Assembly (NCBI RefSeq): GCF_026226615.1
Contig: NZ_JAJAPB010000003.1
Coordinates: forward strand, 62,001-126,000
From: Geovibrio ferrireducens
GTDB taxonomy: Bacteria; Chrysiogenota; Deferribacteres; Deferribacterales; Geovibrionaceae
DNA: 64,000 nt
Reading direction: 5' to 3'
Part shown: in pieces, positions 34,740-43,378 of the stretch
Layout of the letters: every line of letters starts with the position of its first letter
Numbering within the stretch: position 1 is the first letter of the stretch
The notes under the pieces: model-generated
What the model was told of the DNA's origin: nothing
What the model saw: the letters and a program-made list of their open reading frames with translations, nothing else
The model's database searches: none
Position numbers and translations under genes: made by a program

Positions 34740-35429
34740 TCAGGAGCGCCCGCCGAAAAGGGCTGTTCCTATCCTGATCAGCGTGGAGCCTTCCTCCACC
34801 GCGACAGTGAAATCATCGCTCATTCCCATTGAGAGAATTTGCAGATCTATATTTTCCGATGCGAATTTTCCTTTCATCTCTTCCATAAGCTCCCTCGTGC
34901 GGGCAAAGTGAACCCTGTTCTCCTCTGCCTCGTTAACCAATGGGGGCATCATGGTAAAGCCTTTTACTCTTATGTGTCTGCATTTTGAGGCAGCTTTAAG
35001 CAGTGCGGGCAGTTCCGCGACATCCACGCCGGATTTGGCGGGATCATCTGCCACGTTAACCTGAATCAGCACATCCTGCACCCTGTTTTCACGGGCGAAA
35101 TGCTTCTCCATCTCATTAAGAAGCGAAACCCTGTCCACAGAGTGAATCAGGCTGAAATTGCCTTTAAGATATTTTACCTTATTAGTCTGCAAATGTCCGA
35201 TGAAATGCAGTTCAAGATCCTCTAAATCTCTTAGTTTTTCATGCTTTTCCAGCGCTTCCTGCACCTTGTTTTCACCGAAGAGCCTCTGCCCCTGTTCATA
35301 TGCATCCATTATGCTTTCTGCGGGAAAAGTTTTACTCACCGCAAGGAGAGTCACGCTGTCTGTCCGCCCTGCCCTTCTCAGAGCTTCGGCGGCTTCCCGC
35401 ATTATTTTTTCTTTCCGTTCGCTGAACAA
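34740..35429 (-). CDS. PLP homeostasis protein (YggS/PLPBP family)
   Basis: 229 residues, type III PLP fold barrel. PLP lysine is Lys33 in 'LLAVSKTFPAE'; 'FGENKVQEAL', 'HFIGHLQTNKVK' and 'LSMGMSDDF' are family signatures. TTG start at 35429 with GAGG upstream; it nearly abuts the pgeF stop. It buffers pyridoxal phosphate and has no known catalytic activity. Confidence 0.96.
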   Translation of the reverse strand: MFSERKEKIMREAAEALRRAGRTDSVTLLAVSKTFPAESIMDAYEQGQRLFGENKVQEALEKHEKLRDLEDLELHFIGHLQTNKVKYLKGNFSLIHSVDRVSLLNEMEKHFARENRVQDVLIQVNVADDPAKSGVDVAELPALLKAASKCRHIRVKGFTMMPPLVNEAEENRVHFARTRELMEEMKGKFASENIDLQILSMGMSDDFTVAVEEGSTLIRIGTALFGGRS

Positions 35430-35430
35430 T

Positions 35431-36171
35431 TTATTTCCTCATCAGGACGGAGATCATCCTTCCTGTTCTGCCGCTGTCTCTTCTGTATGAGAAGAGATAA
35501 TCAGAGGCATATGTGCAGTCGTTAACCATGACAACTTCGGGCACACCTGCGTTTTTCAGCACTTTTTCAATGCTTCCGCCGATGGAGAAGCAGGTCTTTC
35601 CGCAGATGTTTTCCACACCCGCCCCGTGTCCTGCCGACCTGAAAATATCAGCAACCTCGCTTCCCACCTCAAAGTTCGCAGTGCTTATTCCGGGACCGAC
35701 CACAGCCTTAATAACCTTGTCACCGGCTTTTTCAAACATATCAAGCGCCTTTACCGTTATGCCTGCGGCAAAGCTTTTCCAGCCGCAGTGCAGGCTGGCG
35801 AGGCACTCACGGCCGATCAGGTGCACGTTCCAGCAGTCAGCAGTGAGTATGCCCAGTGCTATGCCCCGCTCACGGGTGAAGAGTCCGTCACCTTCGGAAA
35901 ACATAACATCAGCAATATTTTCCGCAGTTACTTCCCGGATCACGTCACCGTGAACCTGAGTGAGGGTCACAAGTCTGTTTATCCCCCACGCTGTTTTAAG
36001 CTTTTCAAGGTTTTTCAGCACTTTAAAACAGTCATCCCCCACATGCAGAGCGGCATTGAACGAGGCGTATTCCCCTTCTGAGTACCCGCCTCTGTTTGTG
36101 GAGGTTATCTGTAAAATATCTTTATCATCAACAGCGCAGATGTATTCCGCACCGTTTTTTGCTACAAGCAA
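35431..36171 (-). CDS. pgeF: PgeF/YfiH laccase-domain protein
   Basis: 246 residues. The zinc-site residues occur in 'TQVHGDV', 'ILTADCWNVHL' and 'ASLHCGWKS'. The family comprises purine nucleoside phosphorylases/deaminases and peptidoglycan editing factor PgeF. TTG start at 36171 with AGGAAG upstream. The common family form has a Cys-Pro at the ADC motif; here it is ADCWN, a small variation. Located between BI-1 and yggS genes with 1-2 bp spacing. Confidence 0.92.
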   Translation of the reverse strand: MLVAKNGAEYICAVDDKDILQITSTNRGGYSEGEYASFNAALHVGDDCFKVLKNLEKLKTAWGINRLVTLTQVHGDVIREVTAENIADVMFSEGDGLFTRERGIALGILTADCWNVHLIGRECLASLHCGWKSFAAGITVKALDMFEKAGDKVIKAVVGPGISTANFEVGSEVADIFRSAGHGAGVENICGKTCFSIGGSIEKVLKNAGVPEVVMVNDCTYASDYLFSYRRDSGRTGRMISVLMRK

Positions 36172-36173
36172 AA

Positions 36174-36995
36174 TTACTTCCTGTCCTGAAGCTTAGCAAG
36201 GAGCCTAAGTATTTCGATATACAGCCAGATAAGCGTTACCATCAGGCCGAACGCGGCATACCATTCCATGTATTTAGGAGCGCCCATTTCAGCACCGTTT
36301 TCTATAAAGTCGAAATCGAGCACAAGATTAAGCGCGGCGATAATAACCACCACAATGCTTATGCCTATGCTGAGCGGGCTGGAATCGTGCATAAAGCTCA
36401 TCTGTATGCCGAAAAAACCGAGAATGAAGCTTGCCAGATACAGAATCATTATTCCGCCCGTAGCCGCCACAACACCGAGCTTGAAGTTCTCGGTGGCTTT
36501 GATGTAGCCGCTTGAATAAGCAAGAAGCAGAGCCACAAGCACAGCGACAGTAAGCATAACCGCCTGAAGAACTATGCCGGGGTAGCGCATTTCAAACATG
36601 ATGGATATGCCGCCCACAGCAAGCCCCTGAAGGGCAGCGTAAAGGGGGGCGGTTATTGCGGAGTATTCTTTTTTGAATGTTGTGACAATTGCCACTATGA
36701 GCCCGCCTATAATACCGCCGATCATAAGCGGATAAAGGTACTGCACATTTCCGCTGACAGCCATGTTCCATGGAATATAGCCTGCTATAAGCAGGATGGC
36801 AGTGAGGATGAAGGTTTTGTTAACCGTCCCTCTTATTGTCATCTCGCCGTCGAATCTGGCAGCGGCTGTTCCAAGGGAGGCTCCGCTCTCCCCTCTGGAA
36901 TATGTGGCGCTGGATGCGGCCACCCTTTCCCCTCTGGCGGCCGCGGCCGCTTTCTCAAATGCTTTGTCCGTAAGCATAGGGTTTGATGTTCTCAT
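36174..36995 (-). CDS. Bax inhibitor-1/YccA-family membrane protein
   Basis: 273 residues. A 65-residue polar, alanine-rich N-terminus precedes seven membrane helices. The pattern and 'YAALQGLAVGGISIMFE' together with 'NLVLDFDFIENGAEMGAPKYMEWYAAF' (given by parts: 'LDFDFIENG', 'KYMEWYAAFG') fit the PF12811-type bacterial BI-1 group. These may be pH-sensitive calcium leak channels. First gene of its operon; AAGGAG is 8 nt before the ATG. Confidence 0.9.
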   Translation of the reverse strand: MRTSNPMLTDKAFEKAAAAARGERVAASSATYSRGESGASLGTAAARFDGEMTIRGTVNKTFILTAILLIAGYIPWNMAVSGNVQYLYPLMIGGIIGGLIVAIVTTFKKEYSAITAPLYAALQGLAVGGISIMFEMRYPGIVLQAVMLTVAVLVALLLAYSSGYIKATENFKLGVVAATGGIMILYLASFILGFFGIQMSFMHDSSPLSIGISIVVVIIAALNLVLDFDFIENGAEMGAPKYMEWYAAFGLMVTLIWLYIEILRLLAKLQDRK

Positions 36996-37215
36996 GTTGT
37001 CTAAGCTCCTTTATATAATAATTTAAAATTTGCCGTCCGTGGAGTCAGATAAGTATTCAAAATCTCCGTCTGTTATTCCAGAATATATCAATGGCAGAAA
37101 CTCTTCAAGAGAATCCGCCGTATGCTGTCCGAATCTAAAATACGCATCTGGTTTTTACAAGACAATAATAACTATGAAAAATTCAAAGAAATTTTATATT
37201 CCGTCCGGCGTGGTG
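36996..37215. other. Intergenic region with a repeat remnant
   Basis: GGCAAATTTT(A)AATTA on the minus strand at about 37019-37035 matches the leader of lexA (GGCAAATTTTGAATTA), followed upstream by CCGTCC/GGACGG, a degraded TCC-loop hairpin (37029-37038). The rest (37046-37215) contains no recognised gene, although a second CCGTCCGG occurs near 37201. Confidence 0.5.
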
Positions 37216-38361
37216 TCAATCCTGCCCGCTCAGTTTCATTTCCCTGTCGATAAGCTGCGTAAACACAAGGGATACAAACGCCAGAACAGCACCCGCCACA
37301 AAAGGAATGCGGTAGTTCAGCATCCATAAAAGCCCGCCGGTAAGGGGTATCACAACAGCCGCTATATGGTTAATGGTGAATCCCACCGCCATTGTGGGCG
37401 CTATGTCCTCCGAATCGCCTATCTTCTGGAAGAAGGTTCTTATGGCGACTGAAAAGTTATAGAAAATATGATCTATTATATACATAGCCGCTATTATCCA
37501 TTTATTGTCCACATAAGCATAAGCAAGGAAAACGCCTATCAGGCTCACATATTCCAGAGAGAGAACACCCCTTTCCCCGAACTTGTTTATTGCCTTGCCT
37601 ATCATAGGGTTAAGAAAATAATTCACTGCGTTGTTCACCACAAAAAGCACAGCAATGGCAAAAGCGGAGAAACCGAACTTCTCCACCATGAGAAACACGG
37701 AAAACGCCACGAAAATCTGTCTTCTTGCTCCGGCAAGGAATGTAAGCACATAATACAGCCAGTATTTTTTCCGCAGGAACATGTTCTTGCGCTGAACAGG
37801 CATATTTTTCTTGGTCGGGTCTATGAAAAGGCAGTAAACACCGCCCGCAGTAAGAAAAACGCCCACGATAAGGTAGATTGTCTTATAATCGAACACCTTG
37901 AGCATGCCCATCACAATAAGACCGACAACTATACTGCATGCGGCGGAAATGCTCCTGAACCTGCTGAGCACAAGGGGCGTTTCCTGCTTGGTGAAATACT
38001 GCAGGGTGAGTGACTGGTTCACTGTTTCGTAATAGTGAAAACCGAAGGACATGACAAGGGTGGTGAATATCAGCCCGTAGTAAGTGGGCATAAACCCGGT
38101 GAGACCGACACCGACACCCAGAAAAATAATGGAAAGTGCGCCGACTTTATGCTCCGGAATGAACCTTATTACATAGATAACAAGAAGCGCAAGGAAGCCG
38201 GGAATCTCCCTGACAGACTGAATAACCCCCATCTGGTAGCCGTTTATGCCCGCCTGTTCCACCGCAAAGTTGTTGAAAAGTGTCTGCCATGTCTGGAGGC
38301 CGACTATGGATGCAACGGTAAGAAGAAACAGAAAGAAATACATTTTATTGTCTCTTGTCAC
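37216..38361 (-). CDS. Major facilitator superfamily transporter
   Basis: 381 residues with about 12 membrane helices. GTG start at 38361 with GAGGGTG upstream. Helix 1 'MYFFLFLLTVASIVGLQ' leads into an MFS core; an Arg/Lys-rich loop (about 190-205, 'KKNMPVQRKNMFLRKKYW') divides the two six-helix halves. No signature points to a substrate. It stands alone between two intergenic gaps. Confidence 0.82.
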   Translation of the reverse strand: MTRDNKMYFFLFLLTVASIVGLQTWQTLFNNFAVEQAGINGYQMGVIQSVREIPGFLALLVIYVIRFIPEHKVGALSIIFLGVGVGLTGFMPTYYGLIFTTLVMSFGFHYYETVNQSLTLQYFTKQETPLVLSRFRSISAACSIVVGLIVMGMLKVFDYKTIYLIVGVFLTAGGVYCLFIDPTKKNMPVQRKNMFLRKKYWLYYVLTFLAGARRQIFVAFSVFLMVEKFGFSAFAIAVLFVVNNAVNYFLNPMIGKAINKFGERGVLSLEYVSLIGVFLAYAYVDNKWIIAAMYIIDHIFYNFSVAIRTFFQKIGDSEDIAPTMAVGFTINHIAAVVIPLTGGLLWMLNYRIPFVAGAVLAFVSLVFTQLIDREMKLSGQD

Positions 38362-38454
38362 CGCACCCTCTTTAAAATCATCTAATAATAAAAATCAGAT
38401 AGCACATTTATTCCGTGGATAGAAGAGGAAAAAAGGCGTTTTTCCGACAAATGA

Positions 38455-38988
38455 TTAAAATTTCTTTGCTGCCGCCCTTTCAAATATGGTGAGGTCTTTA
38501 TCGGAATAGAGACAAATAACAATCCTTTTCAGATTTTCCGGCGCATTCTCAGCAAAGTCCGTTATGGCTTTGATGATTATCTCTGCCGCCTCATCCTCCG
38601 GGAAGCCGTTTATACCCATTGAAACAGCGGGGAGAGCAATGGAGGCAAGACCTTTTGCCTCAGCAGTCATAAGCCCGGTAAAGACCGCTCCGTAAAGGTT
38701 TTTCTCCGGTGCGGGGTCTATTCCGTATCTGGGACCCACTGCATGCACCACATATTTTGCCCTGAGATCTCCGCCTCCGGTAATCACAGCGGAACCCAGC
38801 GGGCAGTAGCCGATGGCATCGCATTCCTTCTGTATGCTTTCGCCCCCTTTTGTCCTTATGGCTCCGGCAACGCCGCTCCCCAGCTTGAGGTTAGTGTTTG
38901 CGGCATTTACTATCGCATCTGTGTCCAGTTCGGTTATATCGCCTTTTATGAGTCCGAGAGTGACTCCGTTGACAAGTATTTTCAGCAT
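38455..38988 (-). CDS. Macrodomain (ADP-ribose-processing) protein
   Basis: 177 residues. Macro fold motifs: 'DAIVNAANTNLKLGSGVAGAI' region ('IVNAANTNLKLGSGV'), 'YVVHAVGPRYG', 'IALPAVSMGINGFP'. Compared with E. coli YmdB-type (O-acetyl-ADP-ribose deacetylase) the catalytic loop is similar. It lies 2 bp after the thioesterase gene and is likely co-transcribed with it and glgP. Confidence 0.93.
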   Translation of the reverse strand: MLKILVNGVTLGLIKGDITELDTDAIVNAANTNLKLGSGVAGAIRTKGGESIQKECDAIGYCPLGSAVITGGGDLRAKYVVHAVGPRYGIDPAPEKNLYGAVFTGLMTAEAKGLASIALPAVSMGINGFPEDEAAEIIIKAITDFAENAPENLKRIVICLYSDKDLTIFERAAAKKF

Positions 38989-38990
38989 GG

Positions 38991-39524
38991 TCAGCCCCCT
39001 GCCTGAGTTTTGCGCTCTGATTTCCAGTTTTCATATATCTTAATAAAAACAGGATGATACGTAAGTGAAGGGTCCATCCGGAGGTAGTTTATAGTTTCGT
39101 CCATCTTCTCCGCCGGAACAGCTATAAACTGTCCGGAACCTTCCGCATATACCGTTCCCTCACTGTCCTTTATACACCCCTCCGCCTCATAAAACATCCT
39201 GTTTTTTCCTGAGTAGGATGTAACAAGGGTGAGAGGAGTTTCTGAAGGGGTGTTCTTTCTGAATTTTACATTTAGATTTCTGGTGAAGCAGAGCGTATCC
39301 ATAGTGCCGAAGACACTGGCGCTCCAGCCCATGCACTCGTCCAGCAGGGCGGAGACAATCCCGCCGTGCACAACGCCATTAAAGCCGCAGAAGCGGGCGG
39401 GGATGCACAAATCCGCCTTTACATGATTATCTTCCACATAAAAGCGTGCATCCACGCCGAAAGTGTTTTCCTCACCGCAGATAAAGCATCCGCTGGAGTG
39501 AGGGAGATAGTATTTTATGCCCAT
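38991..39524 (-). CDS. PaaI-type hotdog thioesterase
   Basis: 177 residues. Hotdog motif 'GFNGVVHGGIVSALLDECMGW' (shown by part: 'VVHGGIVSALLDE') contains the catalytic Asp/Glu region. The N-terminus has 'HSSGCFICGEEN', a pair of Cys common in PaaI-related acyl-CoA thioesterases. It overlaps the end of glgP by 10 bp, an odd functional neighbour. Substrate unknown. Confidence 0.88.
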   Translation of the reverse strand: MGIKYYLPHSSGCFICGEENTFGVDARFYVEDNHVKADLCIPARFCGFNGVVHGGIVSALLDECMGWSASVFGTMDTLCFTRNLNVKFRKNTPSETPLTLVTSYSGKNRMFYEAEGCIKDSEGTVYAEGSGQFIAVPAEKMDETINYLRMDPSLTYHPVFIKIYENWKSERKTQAGG

Positions 39525-42064
39525 TTTATCTGGTTCAGCTCGAAGCGCTCCTTTATAAACTGATGTCTCGGCAGAACAGCAAAGGCAACTTTCATCTTGC
39601 CCGCTTTTTTCAGCTTGGTTTTGCTGGAGAAACTGTAAACCCCGTTATCTGTCCCGGTGAACTCAAGCTCCACAAACTCAGGGTCTTTGAACTCGCCGCT
39701 AGCACCGTCAAACTCCACAACAGCGCATACGGAAAGGTTTTCCGGCCTTATGGCATCCGTTCGCACAGCCGCGCTGAATACCACGCCGGACTCCATCTTA
39801 AGGTCTTCCGCCTCAACTTTTGTATCAACAAACTGCACATTGTCCCAGCTCTGTATTATGCTGTCCTTCCAGAGAACATACTCTTTCGCTTCCTCATGCT
39901 TGTTGGCGCGGAAGGCGGAGTTAAGCTCATGCACAGGTACGTAATACTGGCTGGTGTAGTCCATAACCATTCTTGAGGTGTTGAAGAAAGCGGCGCATGT
40001 TTTTATCGCCTGTTTCATCATCCTTGTCCATTCGCGGGGAACACCTGCTCTGTCTCTGGTGTAGAAGAGCGGTATTATCTCGTTCTCAAGCTTGTCATAG
40101 AGCTCCATGCTCTCTACATGATCCTGATAGGTTTCCTTCTCGTATTCCTCGCCTGCGCCGATTGCCCAGCCGTTTTCACCGTTGTAGCCCTCGTCCCACC
40201 ATCCGTCAAGGATAGAGAGGTTAAGTCCTCCGTTGGCTGCTATCTTCATTCCGCTTGTGCCGGAGGCCTCCATGGGGCGTTTCGGCGTGTTCAGCCATAT
40301 ATCCACACCCTGAGCGAGGTATTTTGCCACTTCAATGTCATAATCCTCTATGAAAACAACTCTGTCTCTGAACATCGGCTTGCGGCAGATGTGGAAAATC
40401 TTTTTGATAATCTCCTTGCCGCCGTTATCCTTGGGGTGTGCCTTGCCCGCTATGATTATCTGCACGGGGCGGTCTGCGTTGTTCAGTATCTGGTGGAGCC
40501 TCTGCTCATCCATGAAGAGCAGGTAGCCTCTTTTATACGTGGCAAACCTTCTGGCAAAGCCTATTGTGAGATAGTCGGGGTTGAGAACCTCGTCCGCCTT
40601 CACAAGCTCGCCTGATGTGCCTCCTCTCTGGAGAATCTGGCTTTTCAGGTGTTTTCTGGCAAATGCAATGAGCTTTTCCCTCTGTCTCTGCTTTGCTTTG
40701 AAGAGAGCCGCATCGGGGATGTTCTCCGCTTTGCTCCAGATTGTGAAGTCGTAAGGCTTGTAATACCAGTTCTCGCCTATATATCTGTTGTATATGGTTT
40801 TAAATTCTTCTGATATGAATGTGGGCAAATGAACGCCGTTTGTCACATGCCCCACGGGTATGGAGTTTTCGAGGGCGTTCGGCCAGATGTTCTTGAACAT
40901 CTTTCTGGAAACCTCTCCGTGCAGGCGGCTCACGCCGTTTCTGTATGTGCTGAGCTTTATTCCGCATACAGCCATGGCGAAACCTTCGCTCTCGTCAAAG
41001 GGGTTTACCCTGCCGAAGCCCATAAGCTGATTTATGTTCAGGACGCAGTTTTCAAAAAGCGGGCCGAGAAAACGCTTAACCTGATCTGTTCCGAAAATAT
41101 CAAACCCTGCGGGAACCGGAGTGTGGGTGGTGAAAATGGTGCTCTTGCGCACAACCTCGACTGCGGTGCGGAACTCCATTCCTTCTGAAACATAGTTCCT
41201 TATGCGTTCAAGGTTCACAAAAGACGGGTGGCCTTCGTTTATGTGATAAACCGTGGGCTTTCTGCCCATAGCGCGGATCGCCCTGTAGCCCGCTATACCG
41301 AGGATTATCTCCTGCTTGAGGCGCATGTTTGAGTCGCCTCCGTAAAGCTGGCCTGTTATCTGCCTGTCCTCTCTGGAGTTTCCTTCAACGTCAGTATCAA
41401 GGAGGATAAGCTCTATCCTGCCCACCGCCATGCGCCAGACATTGACCTTAACATTGCGGTTCTCCACCATAACCTCAACGCAAACCTCCTGACCTTCGGG
41501 GTTCAGGGCACGGCGCATCGGCATGTTGTAAAACTCGTTGTAGGGGTAATATTCCTGCTGCCATCCGTCGGAGTTAAGATACTGGTGAAAATAGCCGTTT
41601 CTGTAAAGGAGGCCTATTGCGGAAAAAGGTATGCCCACATCACTGGCGGATTTGCAGTGGTCTCCGGAGAGAACACCCAGACCGCCGGAATAGAGTTTAA
41701 CGGATTCGTGTATTCCGTATTCCGCGGAAAAGTAGGCAACATGCATCTTTTCTTCGACTTTTTTTGCATGTTCAAGCTCAAACCAGCGGGGAAGCGTCAT
41801 GTATTCTTCAAACTGTTTATGCACAGCCTCAAGGCGGGACATAAACACAGGGTCTTTCATCAGTTTTTCGTAGCTTTCCTTTGTCAGGCTGCCGATAACG
41901 GCAATGGGATTATGGCGTGACTTTTCCCATGAGGCGGGGTTTATGCTCCTGAAAAGTTCAAGCGCATCATCATTCCAGCACCACCAGAGGTTATATGCAA
42001 TCTCCTCAAGGGCTTTCAGCTCGTTCGGCAGGTCCGGTCTTACATTATATTCGGAAATCCTCAT
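39515..42064 (-). CDS. glgP: Alpha-glucan phosphorylase
   Basis: 849 residues. This is the shorter, TIGR02094-type glucan phosphorylase (the thermophile-like branch). N-terminal DUF3417-like segment (1-95, 'AYNLWWCWNDDA') and the PLP-binding motif 'EASGTSGMKIAANGGLN' (Lys near 610). 'FSAEYGIHESVKLYSGGLGVL' region gives the phosphate/glucan site. It degrades storage or maltodextrin glucan to glucose-1-phosphate. A sigma-70 promoter with a palindrome lies directly upstream. Confidence 0.94.
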   Translation of the reverse strand: MRISEYNVRPDLPNELKALEEIAYNLWWCWNDDALELFRSINPASWEKSRHNPIAVIGSLTKESYEKLMKDPVFMSRLEAVHKQFEEYMTLPRWFELEHAKKVEEKMHVAYFSAEYGIHESVKLYSGGLGVLSGDHCKSASDVGIPFSAIGLLYRNGYFHQYLNSDGWQQEYYPYNEFYNMPMRRALNPEGQEVCVEVMVENRNVKVNVWRMAVGRIELILLDTDVEGNSREDRQITGQLYGGDSNMRLKQEIILGIAGYRAIRAMGRKPTVYHINEGHPSFVNLERIRNYVSEGMEFRTAVEVVRKSTIFTTHTPVPAGFDIFGTDQVKRFLGPLFENCVLNINQLMGFGRVNPFDESEGFAMAVCGIKLSTYRNGVSRLHGEVSRKMFKNIWPNALENSIPVGHVTNGVHLPTFISEEFKTIYNRYIGENWYYKPYDFTIWSKAENIPDAALFKAKQRQREKLIAFARKHLKSQILQRGGTSGELVKADEVLNPDYLTIGFARRFATYKRGYLLFMDEQRLHQILNNADRPVQIIIAGKAHPKDNGGKEIIKKIFHICRKPMFRDRVVFIEDYDIEVAKYLAQGVDIWLNTPKRPMEASGTSGMKIAANGGLNLSILDGWWDEGYNGENGWAIGAGEEYEKETYQDHVESMELYDKLENEIIPLFYTRDRAGVPREWTRMMKQAIKTCAAFFNTSRMVMDYTSQYYVPVHELNSAFRANKHEEAKEYVLWKDSIIQSWDNVQFVDTKVEAEDLKMESGVVFSAAVRTDAIRPENLSVCAVVEFDGASGEFKDPEFVELEFTGTDNGVYSFSSKTKLKKAGKMKVAFAVLPRHQFIKERFELNQIKWA

Positions 42065-42080
42065 ATTCTACCCCCTGAAA

Positions 42081-42119
42081 ATTATATAGAAAAACTTATA
42101 TGTGAATCAAGTATACTTG
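42081..42119 (-). promoter_or_regulatory. glgP promoter with overlapping palindrome
   Basis: On the minus strand: -35 TTGATT (42105-42110), 18-bp spacer, -10 TATAAT (42081-42086), followed by a GGGGGT ribosome site before the ATG at 42064. A perfect 12-bp palindrome CAAGTATACTTG (42108-42119) overlaps the -35 and is a candidate operator. Confidence 0.6.
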
Positions 42120-42172
42120 TAAAAAAGATTTTTTTCATGCGGTTTTTGGGGTGGGAGTGCGGATTTAACAGT

Positions 42173-42400
42173 TTACTCGTAATGAGTGCGGAGTCTTATG
42201 ATCTTAACCGATTCCACATTCTCCAAAACCTGATAAACAAGGCGGTGCTGTATGTTAATTCTGCGGGACAAAGCTCCCTCAAGATTTCCTTTCAGTTTTT
42301 CGAACGGAGGCGAAGTTTGGTATGGGTCGTTTGATAAAATAGCCAGAAGCTCTTTTACCCTTTCTTTAAGACCGGAAGCAGCTAGTTTTTCTGCGTACAC
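42173..42400 (-). pseudogene. 5'-truncated Txe/YoeB (RelE-type) toxin, orphan
   Basis: 75 residues from a GTG at 42400. The C-terminal part is intact and typical: 'PPFEKLKGNLEGALSRRINIQHRLVYQV' (by part 'FEKLKGNLEG', 'SRRINIQHRLVYQV') and 'IIRLRTHYE', which contain the catalytic Glu, Arg and terminal His-Tyr. The family's N-terminal strand (about 15 residues before 'AEKLAASGLK') is missing: the frame upstream runs into the tauE 3' end, which lies 16 bp away. No antitoxin is found beside it. Best read as a decayed toxin or remnant, though a short GTG-initiated product is possible. Confidence 0.7.
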
Positions 42401-42416
42401 CCTATCAATATCCGGC

Positions 42417-43202
42417 TCACTTATGCTTCCATATCTTGTAAGAGGAAATGAAAAGTATCGCCGAAAGAGCGGGAAGAAGTATGTATTCGGGGATAACGCC
42501 CAGCAGTCTGCCGCCGATGAAGGTTCCGGCTACGGAACCCGCCGCCATATAGATTATGAATACTTTGTTCCTCTTTATCACGGCAAAGCTCTGATCCCTT
42601 GAATACCTCGCGAAACCCGCAAGCATTGTGGGAAGGCTCACCGCGAGGGAAAGGCTCCCCGCTGTTTTTATATCAAGCCCGAAGAGAAGAATAAGCGTGG
42701 GGATAAGCAGTTCTCCGCCCGCCACCCCCAAGAGAGACGCAAAAACACCTATAACGAACCCTGCGGCAACACCCAGAACAGTCTGCACAAGACCGGGAGC
42801 GAAAAATGAAGCGGATTCAGCCCGCATGCTGTGGCTGAAAAGCAGTATGAATGCAATTATAACAAGCATAGCGGAAATTATTCTGAAAAAGGTCTTTGAA
42901 TGCAGTTTTACAGCAAAGCTGGCTCCGATCCATGCGCCCAGAACACTGCCTGCCAGGAGGTTGAGAATTACTGTCCAGTGGTCGCTGAAAACGCTTACCG
43001 GAACAGACTGCGCCCTGAAAGGAAGAGCAGAGGCAACCACAACAAGACTGGCCGCCTTGTTCAGTATAACGGCATCAAGAGCGGAGAACCTGAAAAATGA
43101 TATAAGAACGGGAAGCCTGAACTCAGCCCCGCCCAAACCTATCAGTCCGCCAAGTGTACCTATGGACAAACCGCTTATAAAACTTGCAATGTTTCTTTTC
43201 AT
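42417..43202 (-). CDS. TauE/SafE-family sulfite/organosulfur exporter
   Basis: 261 residues from ATG at 43202 with TGAGG upstream. Eight membrane helices with two family repeats: 'SIGTLGGLIGLGGAEFRLPVLI' and 'VIGVFASLLGVAGGELLIPTLIL'. The family exports sulfite, sulfoacetate or similar anions. It is divergent from an HTH-PBP regulator with a shared 176-bp region that holds a strong inverted repeat, so joint regulation is likely. Confidence 0.92.
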   Translation of the reverse strand: MKRNIASFISGLSIGTLGGLIGLGGAEFRLPVLISFFRFSALDAVILNKAASLVVVASALPFRAQSVPVSVFSDHWTVILNLLAGSVLGAWIGASFAVKLHSKTFFRIISAMLVIIAFILLFSHSMRAESASFFAPGLVQTVLGVAAGFVIGVFASLLGVAGGELLIPTLILLFGLDIKTAGSLSLAVSLPTMLAGFARYSRDQSFAVIKRNKVFIIYMAAGSVAGTFIGGRLLGVIPEYILLPALSAILFISSYKIWKHK

Positions 43203-43248
43203 TTCAGCCTCAGATAAGTCAATATAAATTATCAATCAATATGAAAAG

Positions 43249-43272
43249 TGATGTAATATAAAAATTACATCA
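43249..43272. promoter_or_regulatory. Inverted repeat in the tauE / HTH-PBP regulator divergent promoter region
   Basis: TGATGTAAT (43249-43257) and ATTACATCA (43264-43272) form a perfect 9-bp inverted repeat with a 6-bp spacer. A related half site, ATCACGTAAT, follows at about 43290-43299. Placed midway between two divergent genes, one of which encodes a DNA-binding regulator, so it is the likely operator. Confidence 0.6.
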
Positions 43273-43378
43273 TGTTTTATATTGTTTTATCACGTAATAT
43301 CACCTATAAATTGATTAGTCAATATCGTAAAATATGCTTATAAAATGTCACTTAAATAAAATCACGGAAGGAACATTC

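Noticed and set aside
36999-37004. A third GTCTAA near the BI-1 start as a DtxR site
   Set aside because: A single hexamer is expected many times by chance in 64 kb, and the flanking context does not match the other two sites.
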